This document shows, piece by piece, positions 29,386-38,310 of a stretch of DNA of 64,000 nt. Both the position numbers and the translations under genes were made by a program. The stretch's first letter is position 1; every line of letters begins with the position of its first letter. Source of the DNA: Nitrosomonas marina (GTDB lineage: Bacteria; Pseudomonadota; Gammaproteobacteria; Burkholderiales; Nitrosomonadaceae); contig NZ_FOIA01000001.1 in the NCBI RefSeq assembly GCF_900111605.1, positions 124,001 through 188,000 of the forward strand. Reading direction: 5' to 3'. Below the pieces are notes generated by a model. That model was not told the origin of the DNA and made no database searches. It saw only the letters and a list, made by a program, of their open reading frames with translations.

Positions 29386-29645
29386 GTCTCGGGGTACCAG
29401 ATAATACAGCGCAACCCTTGTCAAGTAATCGGTCCAGGCAATAGGGGATGGAAGCTGATTACAAACAACCGGATTATTCTAACCTGTTCTTTAAGCAAAC
29501 TATTAAATAGGAGCAGTGTATCATTTATATTTGTTTTGACTATTCGGATAAAAGACCAAATAAGGGTTATTTCTTGTTTGAGGGGTAGTGAGTGGGTAAA
29601 CATGAATCTGCGGATCGGCTTTTCGTATGATCACCATGACTGAAT

Positions 29646-30443
29646 TCATGGCAAGGGGATGTTGGGCAGATTGACCAGATTCGACATAAATTCGAAACCG
29701 TTATGAATCAGATTTTCCAGTATCGGTGCATAAAAAATAATGCTTAATGCGAGCATCAGGAAGCCGATTGCCAGTGTAATCGGAAAACCAACGGCGAAAA
29801 TATTCAGTTGAGGCGCTGCACGCGTCAGGATACCAAGCGCAAGATTGGTAATCAGCAAGGCTGTCAATACCGGCAGGGCAAGCTGAAGGCCTGACTTGAA
29901 AATCTCGCCGCCCCATTCCGCCAACAGACTGAGTGACAACGTAGTGATACCGTCTGTGCCAATCGGCAGCGCATTAAAACTTTGTGCGATGAGGGCAATC
30001 ATGAGCAAGTGGCCATCAATCGCCAGAAATGCCAGGCTTGCTATAATTCCCAGAAATCGACCGATCAGGGCGACTTGTCCTGAACTCTGCGGATCAAAAA
30101 ATATGGCAAAAGCAAGCCCCATTTGCAAACCGATTATTTCTCCGGCCATTTCAACGGCAACGAAAACGATTCGCATGACAAGCCCTATTGCTGTGCCAAT
30201 AATTATTTGCTGGACCAGAATTAACAACCCTGTACCCGAGAAAGGGTCTACTGTAGGGACAGGTTGTTCGATCGTTGGCGCGACCAGTATAGTGATCAGT
30301 GCGGCCAGGCCTACTTTTACTCTGACAGGCACACTGGGATTGCCAAGGATTGGTGCACTGGCAATCAATGCCAGAATGCGGAACAGCGGCCATATGAATG
30401 CCGCCATGACTGCACTCAATTCAGCGCTGGTGATGCTGATCAT
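29646..30443 (-). CDS. fliR: FliR, flagellar export gate protein
   Basis: 265 residues with about six hydrophobic helices. FliR forms the export gate of the flagellar type III apparatus with FliP and FliQ. Family stretches are evident: FRILALIASAPILGNPSVPVRVKVGLA near the N-terminus and FFDPQSSGQVALIGRFLGI in the middle. Last gene of fliLMNOPQR; 39 bp after fliQ. Confidence 0.95.
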   Translation of the reverse strand: MISITSAELSAVMAAFIWPLFRILALIASAPILGNPSVPVRVKVGLAALITILVAPTIEQPVPTVDPFSGTGLLILVQQIIIGTAIGLVMRIVFVAVEMAGEIIGLQMGLAFAIFFDPQSSGQVALIGRFLGIIASLAFLAIDGHLLMIALIAQSFNALPIGTDGITTLSLSLLAEWGGEIFKSGLQLALPVLTALLITNLALGILTRAAPQLNIFAVGFPITLAIGFLMLALSIIFYAPILENLIHNGFEFMSNLVNLPNIPLP

Positions 30444-30482
30444 GTTTCAGCTTTTATGTGCTTCCAGGGGGACTGCAATCGA

Positions 30483-30755
30483 TTAACTGACTGCGAGCCA
30501 GGGAATACCGGTGAATAAGCGGTGCATATAATCGGTCATGATGCTCAGCATCCAGGGACCGGCAATTGCCATGACCAGAAACATGACTAGCAGTTTTGGT
30601 ATGAAAGACAATGTCATCTCATTAATTTGTGTGGCGGCCTGAAAAATGCTGACAATCAGGCCCGTAACCAGAGCAGTCAGCAGCAATGGTGCGGAAATCA
30701 TAAAAGTAATTTCGAGTGCCTGCCGGCCGATGGTCATTACATTTTCTGGAGTCAT
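30483..30755 (-). CDS. fliQ: FliQ, flagellar export gate protein
   Basis: 90 residues, two membrane helices, identical in size to the family norm (89-90). MTPENVMTIGRQALEITF and VSIFQAATQINEMTLSFIPK are hallmark FliQ segments. It packs around FliP in the export gate. 23 bp after fliP. Confidence 0.96.
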   Translation of the reverse strand: MTPENVMTIGRQALEITFMISAPLLLTALVTGLIVSIFQAATQINEMTLSFIPKLLVMFLVMAIAGPWMLSIMTDYMHRLFTGIPWLAVS

Positions 30756-30778
30756 GGCTTTTCCTTTATTCTTTTCTG

Positions 30779-31537
30779 TCAGGTAAAAAAACTCTGTGTC
30801 AGCGATCCAATCAGTAAATGCCAGCCGTCCACCAGAACAAACAGCATCAGCTTGAATGGCAGAGAGATAATCATCGGCGACAGCATCATCATACCCATTG
30901 ACATCAACACGCTGGCGACCACCATATCAATGATGAGAAATGGAATAAAAATAATGAAGCCGATCTGGAATGCGGTTTTTAGCTCGCTAGTGATATAGGC
31001 CGGTACTAGTATCTTGAATGGCACTTGGTCTGGAGACTCGATGTCATCGTGTCCGGTAATCTGCACAAACAGTGCCAGATCACTTTCTCGGGTCTGGTGC
31101 AGCATAAACGTACGCAGCGGGCCGCTGGCAATATCGGCGGCTTCCATGATGTCGATTCTGTCCTCCGAGAAAGGCAGATACGCTTCGTTGTAAACACGAT
31201 CGATGACAGGCGACATAATGAAGAAAGTCAGGAACAAGGCAATGCCTATCAATACCTGGTTGGGCGGTGAAGACTGTGTGCCCAGTGCCATGCGCAACAA
31301 TGACAGGACAATAATAATACGTGTAAAACTGGACATCATCAGTACTACCGCTGGAATAAACGTCAGTGAGGTGAGCAGTACCAATGCTTGCAAACTGAGG
31401 GTATAGGTGGCCCCGCCATCGGCTGCAGGTGTGCTGGTGAATGCGGGAAAACCCGCTTGCTGTGCCATTGCCGGCATGGCTATGCATCCCGAGAGCAGGC
31501 AGGCTAGCTTGAGGGTATTGTGCAGATTAGGTCGCAT
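30779..31537 (-). CDS. fliP: FliP, flagellar export gate protein
   Basis: 252 residues with a cleavable signal-like N-terminus ([15 protein letters not shown]), then helices with the conserved [19 protein letters not shown] and [20 protein letters not shown]. Five FliP subunits form the core of the export channel. It precedes fliQ and follows fliO, as in other betaproteobacteria. Confidence 0.96.
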   Translation of the reverse strand: MRPNLHNTLKLACLLSGCIAMPAMAQQAGFPAFTSTPAADGGATYTLSLQALVLLTSLTFIPAVVLMMSSFTRIIIVLSLLRMALGTQSSPPNQVLIGIALFLTFFIMSPVIDRVYNEAYLPFSEDRIDIMEAADIASGPLRTFMLHQTRESDLALFVQITGHDDIESPDQVPFKILVPAYITSELKTAFQIGFIIFIPFLIIDMVVASVLMSMGMMMLSPMIISLPFKLMLFVLVDGWHLLIGSLTQSFFT

Positions 31538-31571
31538 CTGGATTTATTTGCCTGAGTGATTAAACTGAAAA

Positions 31572-32021
31572 TCAGCCACAGTCCCTGGTTTGAATATCTG
31601 TCTGGCTGATACGGTTGTCCAAAACTTTTGAAAATTGCTCGCCTGATTTCCCGGCTGTCTGTCCGGTTGCCTGTGGTGGTGCCGGCATGCGGTGCAGTGT
31701 GTTGATATGGCCGGGTGCCACACCGAGTACCAGCCGGGTATCCCCGATTTCTACAATCACCACGCGTTCGCGCTGGCCAATACTCGCTGCAGCGACAACC
31801 TTTATGTGTCCTGTTGCCGAAGTCCGGACATTGCCAAAGCGCTTGAGCAGCCATGCCGCAACAACAATGACTGCCAATACCAATAGCAGACCGGTAATCA
31901 TCTTCGTTATGCTTTCAGCAGCAATAAGCGATTCGGGATGTGACGGAACTTTAGTTTCCGCCTCGGCAAATGCCGCCAGCGGGCAGGTAAGTACTAGAAA
32001 CAGGCAGAAGTGCTTTAACAT
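31572..32021 (-). CDS. fliO: FliO, flagellar export assembly protein
   Basis: 149 residues: signal-like N-terminus (FCLFLVLTCPLAAFA), one membrane helix (about 40-62) and a small cytoplasmic domain with the FliO pattern IKVVAAASIGQRERVVIVEIGDTRLVLGV. FliO assists assembly of FliP. Position between fliN and fliP supports the call. Confidence 0.92.
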   Translation of the reverse strand: MLKHFCLFLVLTCPLAAFAEAETKVPSHPESLIAAESITKMITGLLLVLAVIVVAAWLLKRFGNVRTSATGHIKVVAAASIGQRERVVIVEIGDTRLVLGVAPGHINTLHRMPAPPQATGQTAGKSGEQFSKVLDNRISQTDIQTRDCG

Positions 32022-32035
32022 GACAGAAAAACCGG

Positions 32036-32560
32036 TTAACGATTGAGTTTGCGAATTCTTTCGCTCGGTGTGATGATATCGGTGAGCCGGATACCGAATT
32101 TGTCGTTTACAACCACAACTTCACCTTGGGCGATCAGGCAGCCATTAACCAGTACATCCATCGGTTCTCCTGCGAGTCCGTCAAGTTCAACAACCGAACC
32201 CTGGGCCAGTTGCAGTAAATTCTTAATGGCGATTTTGGTACGGCCGAGTTCCACCGTCAGTTGTACCGGAATATCCAGAATCAGATCAATGTCATTAGAC
32301 GTATTGCTCAATACGCCGTCGTTGCTGAATTCCTTGAAAATAGAGTTATTGGTGTTTTTTGGTTCACGAAAAGCAGTGGTTTGCCGGTCAGGTTCTGCAG
32401 ACTGATTTTTGGCCAGTTTTGTGTCGCATTCAGGTGTCGGTTCATGGTTGGACGCTGTCCCGGCGCTGTTGGCGTCCGTATTCTGTGTTGCTGCCTCCTG
32501 CTCAGCCATGGCTTCTGCCCAGCTGTCCAGTTCGTTTTGTTGTACTGATGTATCTGTCAT
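32036..32560 (-). CDS. fliN: FliN, flagellar motor switch protein
   Basis: 174 residues. The C-terminal about 80 residues are the SpoA domain (DLILDIPVQLTVELGRTKIAIKNLL, then GSVVELDGLAGEPMDVLVNG and VVVVNDKFGIRLTDIITPSERI). The N-terminal about 90 residues are variable and rich in Ala, Asn, Gln and Glu. FliN builds the C-ring with FliM and FliG. It starts 16 bp after fliM. Confidence 0.95.
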   Translation of the reverse strand: MTDTSVQQNELDSWAEAMAEQEAATQNTDANSAGTASNHEPTPECDTKLAKNQSAEPDRQTTAFREPKNTNNSIFKEFSNDGVLSNTSNDIDLILDIPVQLTVELGRTKIAIKNLLQLAQGSVVELDGLAGEPMDVLVNGCLIAQGEVVVVNDKFGIRLTDIITPSERIRKLNR

Positions 32561-32576
32561 TTGATTCTCCGGTAAT

Positions 32577-33554
32577 TTAATCGGCTTCTCTTTGCGAAAT
32601 CATTGAATTGACCTTGAGTGCATACTGACCGTTGATGATGCCATAGCGGCATTCCATCACCGGTACATTGTCAACCTGTGCAACGACAGTCTCCGGGACA
32701 TCCAGCGGAATGACGTCACCAATCTGCATGCAGAGAATCTGGTCAAACGTCATTTTGACCTGACCCAGGTTCGCTATCAGTTCGACTTCGGCCCCTTGTA
32801 TCTGCTTTGACAGCGATCTTACCCAACGTTTATCAATATCCATTTGTTCACCTTGCAGTGTGCTATACAATACGTCACGAATCGGTTCGACCATCGAGTA
32901 TGGAATGCAGACATGAAATTCGCCGCTGTTTCCGCTGATTTCGAGGTCAAATGAGACACAGACTACGACTTCATTGGGTGTGGCTATTGATGCGAACTGC
33001 GGATTCATCTCAGAGCGGATATATTCAAAATGCACCGGGTAGACTGCTTTCCAGGATTTTTCATATTCCTCGAAAACTACATTGAGTAGCCGTCTTATTA
33101 TGCGCTGTTCGGTTTCAGTGAAGTCGCGTCCCTCGACTCGCGAGTGATAGCGGCCGTCGCCACCAAACAGATTGTCGATAATCAAAAAAACCAGGTCCGG
33201 TTCAAAAACCATCAAGGCAGTGCCGCGCAGCGGTTTAATGTGAACCATGTTCAGATTGGTCGGCACGACCAGATTGCGGATAAATTCACTAAACTTGATT
33301 ACTCTGACAGGACCAACAGCAATATCGACCGTCCGGCGGATGAAATTGAAAAGCCCGATACGCAGCAGGCGAGCGAAACGTTCATTAATAATTTCATATG
33401 TTGGCATGCGCCCGCGGACAATACGTTCCTGCGTTGCAAGATCGTACGTTTTGATGCCGGAGTCGTTATCTTCCTGGTTGATATCGTCCTGCTCATCCGT
33501 TGCACTTCTCAGCAGCGCATCGACTTCATCCTGTGAGAGAAAATCTTCTGCCAT
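32577..33554 (-). CDS. fliM: FliM, flagellar motor switch protein
   Basis: 325 residues. The extreme N-terminus MAEDFLSQDEVDALLRSA is the CheY-P-binding EIDALL-like motif; the middle CheC-like domain includes the GGDGR motif (NLFGGDGRYHSRVEGRDFT), and the C-terminal SpoA-like domain ends the protein. It switches motor rotation on binding CheY-P. The gene lies 6 bp after fliL. Confidence 0.96.
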   Translation of the reverse strand: MAEDFLSQDEVDALLRSATDEQDDINQEDNDSGIKTYDLATQERIVRGRMPTYEIINERFARLLRIGLFNFIRRTVDIAVGPVRVIKFSEFIRNLVVPTNLNMVHIKPLRGTALMVFEPDLVFLIIDNLFGGDGRYHSRVEGRDFTETEQRIIRRLLNVVFEEYEKSWKAVYPVHFEYIRSEMNPQFASIATPNEVVVCVSFDLEISGNSGEFHVCIPYSMVEPIRDVLYSTLQGEQMDIDKRWVRSLSKQIQGAEVELIANLGQVKMTFDQILCMQIGDVIPLDVPETVVAQVDNVPVMECRYGIINGQYALKVNSMISQREAD

Positions 33555-33560
33555 TTTGAT

Positions 33561-34034
33561 TTATTGAATAACAAACGATGTGAATAAAACTTCCAGTATT
33601 TCTTCGCGAAATAGTTCAGAGTCCATGGATTTCTTGATTTCATCTGTCAATTCAATACCTAATTGCTTTTTGCCTATCAAAGTTGAGAGATCCTTGGCGG
33701 TTTTGCTGGTCAATAACAGCAGAATGCGGTTACGTATCTCGGGCATTTGACGGTCGATTTCCAGTGCTACATCGGTAGCACGGATTTTCACAGTCAGACC
33801 CAGTTGAAGATACTGGTCCCTGCCCTCTGGCTGTAAGTTGACCGTAAAGAGGTCAAGTTCCTTGAATGCTGTGGGTATTTTCTTCGGACGCGCAGATTCG
33901 TACTCGTCATCCTGTTGCCCTTGCATAAAAAACCATGTGCCACCCGCGCCCGCGCCGATAGCGATGACTGAGACAAGTATCATGATAACCAGCCCTTTTT
34001 TACTGCTGGTCTTTTCTGCTTTGATATCAGACAT
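33561..34034 (-). CDS. fliL: FliL, flagellar basal-body protein
   Basis: 157 residues: a short Lys-rich cytoplasmic N-terminus, one membrane helix (about 15-36, LVIMILVSVIAIGAGAGGTWFF), and the periplasmic FliL domain (FTVNLQPEGRDQYLQLGLTVK ending in EVLFTSFVIQ). FliL surrounds stator units and supports torque. First gene of this flagellar run; its promoter should be in the 425-bp divergent gap. Confidence 0.94.
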   Translation of the reverse strand: MSDIKAEKTSSKKGLVIMILVSVIAIGAGAGGTWFFMQGQQDDEYESARPKKIPTAFKELDLFTVNLQPEGRDQYLQLGLTVKIRATDVALEIDRQMPEIRNRILLLLTSKTAKDLSTLIGKKQLGIELTDEIKKSMDSELFREEILEVLFTSFVIQ

Positions 34035-34459
34035 TTCATTGACTCCACAATTGATTGCTATGCATTATGAAAGATGTCAACCGGGGGTGATATGGTAAAT
34101 AACAAGCAATTATTAGGGTTTTTTTAAGATACCTGCCGACAGCCATTCTGCACAGCAAGCTTTGTGCCAGTTTGCCTTCACATGATCCGTTTGTCCGGGT
34201 ATTCCGGTCCGGGCTACCTGATCTGATTGTTCAAGTATGCAATTTTTTCTGAGTATAGTTCTGCGTATAGTTTTGGCGGCTGATTTCAAATATTATGATT
34301 TATGCTAATCTCACAGATTAATTTGCTAGATTGCTGGCGTTGATTGAGTAAAAGCTCGAAAAGTTGCGTGGAACCGGAAGCAGGTATTTGGGGCGGCGTG
34401 ATTCGCTATATTATTGCTCGTTTCCGAAGGGGTGATAATTTGATGATGGGGGTGGTGCA
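34035..34459. other. 425-bp divergent gap between fliL and the ATP-grasp gene
   Basis: It must hold promoters for both directions, but I see no clear consensus pair. TAATC-TCACA-GATTA (34306-34320) is a small inverted repeat. A 39-codon ORF runs on the plus strand from TTG 34344 to a TGA at 34461-34463 that overlaps the start of the next gene; see findings. Confidence 0.45.
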
Positions 34460-36658
34460 GTGAAAGTGGCGGTTATTTTCAATAAGCGCAAAAAAAGTAC
34501 GGGTGAGGGTGTGATCAATGTTTTTGGCGCGCAGAATCAGGAAACCTATAACCCCGCAACTGTAGAACGTGTTGCGGCTGCGTTGGAGCAGGGGGGGCAT
34601 AATGTACGCGTTATTGACGGCAATATTCATGTCATTGAACAGCTTCAGGAATTTATGCCGCGCGTGGTTCAAGGTGATCAGCCTGGTATGGTTTTTAATA
34701 TGGCGTACGGGATTCAGGGCGTGAGTCGCTATACGCATATTCCTTCACTACTGGAAATGCTTGGAATACCCTATGTCGGGTCAAGTCCTGCCGGTCACGG
34801 TATCGCCCTTGACAAGGTGACCACCAAGGTGATGATTCAGGCTGCGGGGCTGCCGACAGCGCCATACTGGGTGTTTAACAATGCGGATCAGATTCAGGGC
34901 GATCTGCCATTTCCTGTGATCACGAAACCCAAAATGGAAGCTGTTTCGCTCGGTATCCAGGTGATCCACGACATGAATTCGCTAAGGTCTGCGATTACCG
35001 GATTGATTGACCAGTTCAAGCAGCCTGTTCTGGTTGAGCAGTTTATTCCCGGCAGAGAATTTGCTGTGGGAGTGCTGGGCAATCAGAACCCGGAAATATT
35101 TCCGATTGTTGAAATCGATCTTGAAGGCGATCCCTACGGCATTCAGAGTCTGGAGGACAAGCTGAAAAAACCCAGAAACAAGGTCTGTCCGGCGCAGATT
35201 GATGACAAGCTTGCAGGCGAACTGCGTCGGCTCACGTTAGAAACATTCAAGGTACTCGGGATTTTCGATTTCTGCCGTGTTGATTTTCGTATGGATCAGG
35301 ACGGCAATTTGTATATTCTTGAATTGAATTCCATGGCCAGTCTTGGTTTGACAGGCACCTATGTCAGCGCGGCTAAATCCGCCGGTTATACGTATGAATC
35401 ATTAATAAACCGCATGCTGGATGTCGCGGTTGAGCGATATTTCGGCAGAGAATTTGAAGATACCACATCTGATCATGCGCATACGGTGATAACGCTGAAA
35501 AAAGACCCGTTGCGAATCAGGCTCAGAAGTTATCTGCGCAGCAATATCGACACAATGGAAGATTATCTGTCCAAAATGGTGGATATCAATTCCTTTATTG
35601 AAAATACCGAGGGCGTCAATACACTGGGACGGTGGATTTCAAGCCAGTTGTCTGGCGCCGGGTTCGACAGGCAGGTGTTTTCGATGTCCGAGTTCGGCAA
35701 TATGCTCTATTTCTCCAATCATGCTGAAGAAAACAATGACGTGCTGATTGTTGGAAATCTCGATAATCCAGTGGACTATGAAGACTATATTCCTTTTTCC
35801 GAGGAACGCGGACGCATCTACGGAACCGGCGTGGCTCGAGGAAAAGGGGGGATCGCCGTTCTGCTGGGGGCGTTGAAAGCATTACGCTATACGCGAGCGC
35901 TAAAGCGCGTAAAGATCGGTCTGCTGTTTATCACGGACGACTCAAAGGGCGGCGTGGCATCGCGCAAAATAATGCACGAATTTTCTGCCCGATCTAATTA
36001 TATACTGGGGTTGAGCGGTTCCGGTCTCGGTGGTGAGATCGTGACGGCGAGTCTTGGCGCCACCTGCTTCAATATCGAGATCAATCGCAAGCAAGGAAGG
36101 GCATCCAGTCAGTATTTTTCGGATGAGCATGATCCAATTCTATACTGTGCCCAGAAAATCAATCAGCTGAAAAAACTGAATGCCGCAGAAACCAGTGTAT
36201 ATGTAACCCTGACCGGATTCGAGACACGAGGCAATGCCGATTTGCCGGCGTATCATGCCGCGTTGTCTTTTATATTACATTTTCAGAATCCGGAGCAAAG
36301 CATCAAGCTGGACAGCCAGATAACGCGCATGTTCGATCCCAGAATGCACCAGGCCATCCGTGTTAATATTACCAAAGGAGCGCACAGAAAACCATTTTTG
36401 CTGAACGAGAAAACGTTGCGGTTTTACGATCATATCGAGAAAATCGCCCAAGTAGTCGAGGTGCGTGTCACTCAGGAAAATGCCGGCTTAACATCTTTGC
36501 TGGCCAATGTTGCTCCGGGAGTTGCAGCAGTGGACGGTCTGGGGCCGCGAACCGGTGGATATGGTTCGAGAGACAAGTATATCGTCCGCGACAGCATGAT
36601 CGACCGTAGCGTTTTGCTGGCTTATCTGATTTATAAAATCGGAAAAAATTTCGGCTGA
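34460..36658 (+). CDS. ATP-grasp ligase fused to a metal-site-less M20 peptidase-like domain
   Basis: 732 residues. Residues about 1-330 form a D-Ala-D-Ala-ligase-like ATP-grasp enzyme (MVFNMAYGIQGVSRYTHIPSLLEMLGIPYVGSSP; Mg/ATP motif FDFCRVDFRMDQDGNLYILELNSMASLG). Residues about 350-732 have the order and length of an M20 peptidase, but each metal or catalytic position is changed: GNLDNP for HxD, GTGVARGKGG for GxGxxDxKGG, TDDSKGG for the DEE motif, and GYGSRD where GAHSPD with the last His is usual. It would form an amide bond between a carboxylate and an amine; substrate unknown. The start is GTG 34460 behind a GGGGGTGG-type ribosome site. The stop abuts the next gene. Confidence 0.88.
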   Translation: MKVAVIFNKRKKSTGEGVINVFGAQNQETYNPATVERVAAALEQGGHNVRVIDGNIHVIEQLQEFMPRVVQGDQPGMVFNMAYGIQGVSRYTHIPSLLEMLGIPYVGSSPAGHGIALDKVTTKVMIQAAGLPTAPYWVFNNADQIQGDLPFPVITKPKMEAVSLGIQVIHDMNSLRSAITGLIDQFKQPVLVEQFIPGREFAVGVLGNQNPEIFPIVEIDLEGDPYGIQSLEDKLKKPRNKVCPAQIDDKLAGELRRLTLETFKVLGIFDFCRVDFRMDQDGNLYILELNSMASLGLTGTYVSAAKSAGYTYESLINRMLDVAVERYFGREFEDTTSDHAHTVITLKKDPLRIRLRSYLRSNIDTMEDYLSKMVDINSFIENTEGVNTLGRWISSQLSGAGFDRQVFSMSEFGNMLYFSNHAEENNDVLIVGNLDNPVDYEDYIPFSEERGRIYGTGVARGKGGIAVLLGALKALRYTRALKRVKIGLLFITDDSKGGVASRKIMHEFSARSNYILGLSGSGLGGEIVTASLGATCFNIEINRKQGRASSQYFSDEHDPILYCAQKINQLKKLNAAETSVYVTLTGFETRGNADLPAYHAALSFILHFQNPEQSIKLDSQITRMFDPRMHQAIRVNITKGAHRKPFLLNEKTLRFYDHIEKIAQVVEVRVTQENAGLTSLLANVAPGVAAVDGLGPRTGGYGSRDKYIVRDSMIDRSVLLAYLIYKIGKNFG

Positions 36659-38310
36659 TGGATCTGAATATTATCGAGGGACGTTTTGCGCCGTCCGAAG
36701 ACAACAAATGCGCCATTGCATCGGATGGTATGGTGTCAACCGCTTTTCCTCAGGCCACCCAGGCCGGCGTTGACATGCTGCGTAAGGGCGGTAACGCCAT
36801 TGATGCGGCCTGTGCTGCGGCATTTGCGCTTGGTGTTTGCGAGCCACAGGCAAGCGGACTGGGCGGCCAGTCACATGCGATATTGCATTTTCAGGGAAAA
36901 ACCATTGCCTTAGACGGCTCCAGCCGTGTTCCTTCACTGGCCCATCTGGATCAGATCGTCGGAAACCATCAGCTGATCAAAGGACATCGCGCAACAACTG
37001 TGCCCAGTACACCAGCGGTACTCGGTTATTTGCATTTCCGGTACGGTTCGCTTGACTGGTCAGCAATACTGCAACCAGCTATTCAACTGGCCTCTGACGG
37101 CTATCGGATCACCCAGTTGCAGCACGACTTGCAGAAACGTGAACTGAAAAGTTTTTTGAAAATACCCGGACAATCCGGTGCGCAGTACTTTCTCAAGGAG
37201 GGTAAGCGGGCTTACGAAGTTGGCGATCTGTTCAAACAGCCCGATCTGGCCAGATTGCTCGAAAAAATTGCCTGGCACGGTGTCAAGGCATTTTATACAG
37301 GATCGGTCGCTGAGCAGATAGATCAGGATATGCGTCAACATGGCGGATTTCTCAGGGCAGAGGACCTGGCTCATATTCCATGGCCGGTGGAACGAAAGCC
37401 GCTGCGCAGAAATTATCGCAGTATAAAAGTATTTACCTGTCCGCCGCCCTCGGCCGGCAGAACGCTATTGCTGATGTTGCAGATTCTTAAGTATCTGCCG
37501 CCGCATTTACTGCTGGAACGCGATCCGAAATCATTTCACTTTATCGCTGAAGCATTTAGAAAAGCGCTGCTGAATCACAAAGAGCGGCCGTTTGATCCTA
37601 ACGTTTATCCACAATTGCCGGATGACAAGAAACTGTTGAGTAGTGATTATGCCAGAAGGCTGTCTGCATCAATTTGCGACGTGATCGACGCCTCGTTGCC
37701 GTCGCAGGATATCTATCCCAGTCAATACGATACTACGCATCTGTCGGTGATGGACAATCAGGGCAATGCAATCGGCATCACCCAATCGATAGAACTGGTG
37801 TATGGTTCCAAAACGGCAGCAACAGGCCTCGGCTTTTTGTATAACAACTATATGAGCTCGCTTGAATTTAACGATCCGTCGCATCCGTATTATCTGCGCC
37901 CGAATGCAATACCCTGGAGTTCTGTAGCGCCGATTATCTGTTTTTACAAGGATAAACTTTGGCTGGTTGCAGGTAGTCCGGGCAGTGAACGGATATTTTC
38001 AACCATGAGCCAGTTCCTGTTTCATATTGTCGACGGCGGCATGCCGATCAGCCAGGCTATGACCTATCCCAGATTTCACTGTTCTGTTGGCGGAACGCTG
38101 AGTATCGAAGCCGACCGTTTTCCGCCGGAAGTACTCGATTACCTGCAGTCTGCAGGCTACAAAATGGATTTGCGCGAACCATATTCCTTTTATCTTGGCG
38201 CAGTGCACGCTGCGCTCAAATGCCAGACCAGCACGTTATTTCAGGGTGTCGCTGAGATACGCAGGGACGGCAGTGCAGCCGGTGTGTCAAATCTTTATGG
38301 GTCAGTTTAA
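36658..38310 (+). CDS. gamma-glutamyltransferase-like Ntn hydrolase, no signal peptide
   Basis: 550 residues. QATQAGVDMLRKGGNAIDAACAAAFALGVCEPQASGLGG is the classic GGT N-terminus; YDTTHLSVMD carries the nucleophile Thr that is exposed by autocleavage; ending with the small-subunit pattern VAGSPGSERI. Typical Gram-negative GGT is periplasmic, but this protein starts directly with MDLNIIEGRFAPSED, with no signal peptide, so it should be cytoplasmic. It would cleave or transfer a gamma-glutamyl (or similar acyl) group. Its ATG overlaps the ATP-grasp stop (TGATG) and its end abuts the amidohydrolase gene, so the three are one transcription and translation unit. Confidence 0.9.
   Translation: MDLNIIEGRFAPSEDNKCAIASDGMVSTAFPQATQAGVDMLRKGGNAIDAACAAAFALGVCEPQASGLGGQSHAILHFQGKTIALDGSSRVPSLAHLDQIVGNHQLIKGHRATTVPSTPAVLGYLHFRYGSLDWSAILQPAIQLASDGYRITQLQHDLQKRELKSFLKIPGQSGAQYFLKEGKRAYEVGDLFKQPDLARLLEKIAWHGVKAFYTGSVAEQIDQDMRQHGGFLRAEDLAHIPWPVERKPLRRNYRSIKVFTCPPPSAGRTLLLMLQILKYLPPHLLLERDPKSFHFIAEAFRKALLNHKERPFDPNVYPQLPDDKKLLSSDYARRLSASICDVIDASLPSQDIYPSQYDTTHLSVMDNQGNAIGITQSIELVYGSKTAATGLGFLYNNYMSSLEFNDPSHPYYLRPNAIPWSSVAPIICFYKDKLWLVAGSPGSERIFSTMSQFLFHIVDGGMPISQAMTYPRFHCSVGGTLSIEADRFPPEVLDYLQSAGYKMDLREPYSFYLGAVHAALKCQTSTLFQGVAEIRRDGSAAGVSNLYGSV

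Noticed and set aside
34406..34738. 110-codon minus-strand ORF across the start of the ATP-grasp gene
   Set aside because: Antisense to a strongly supported coding region; composition unlike a protein.
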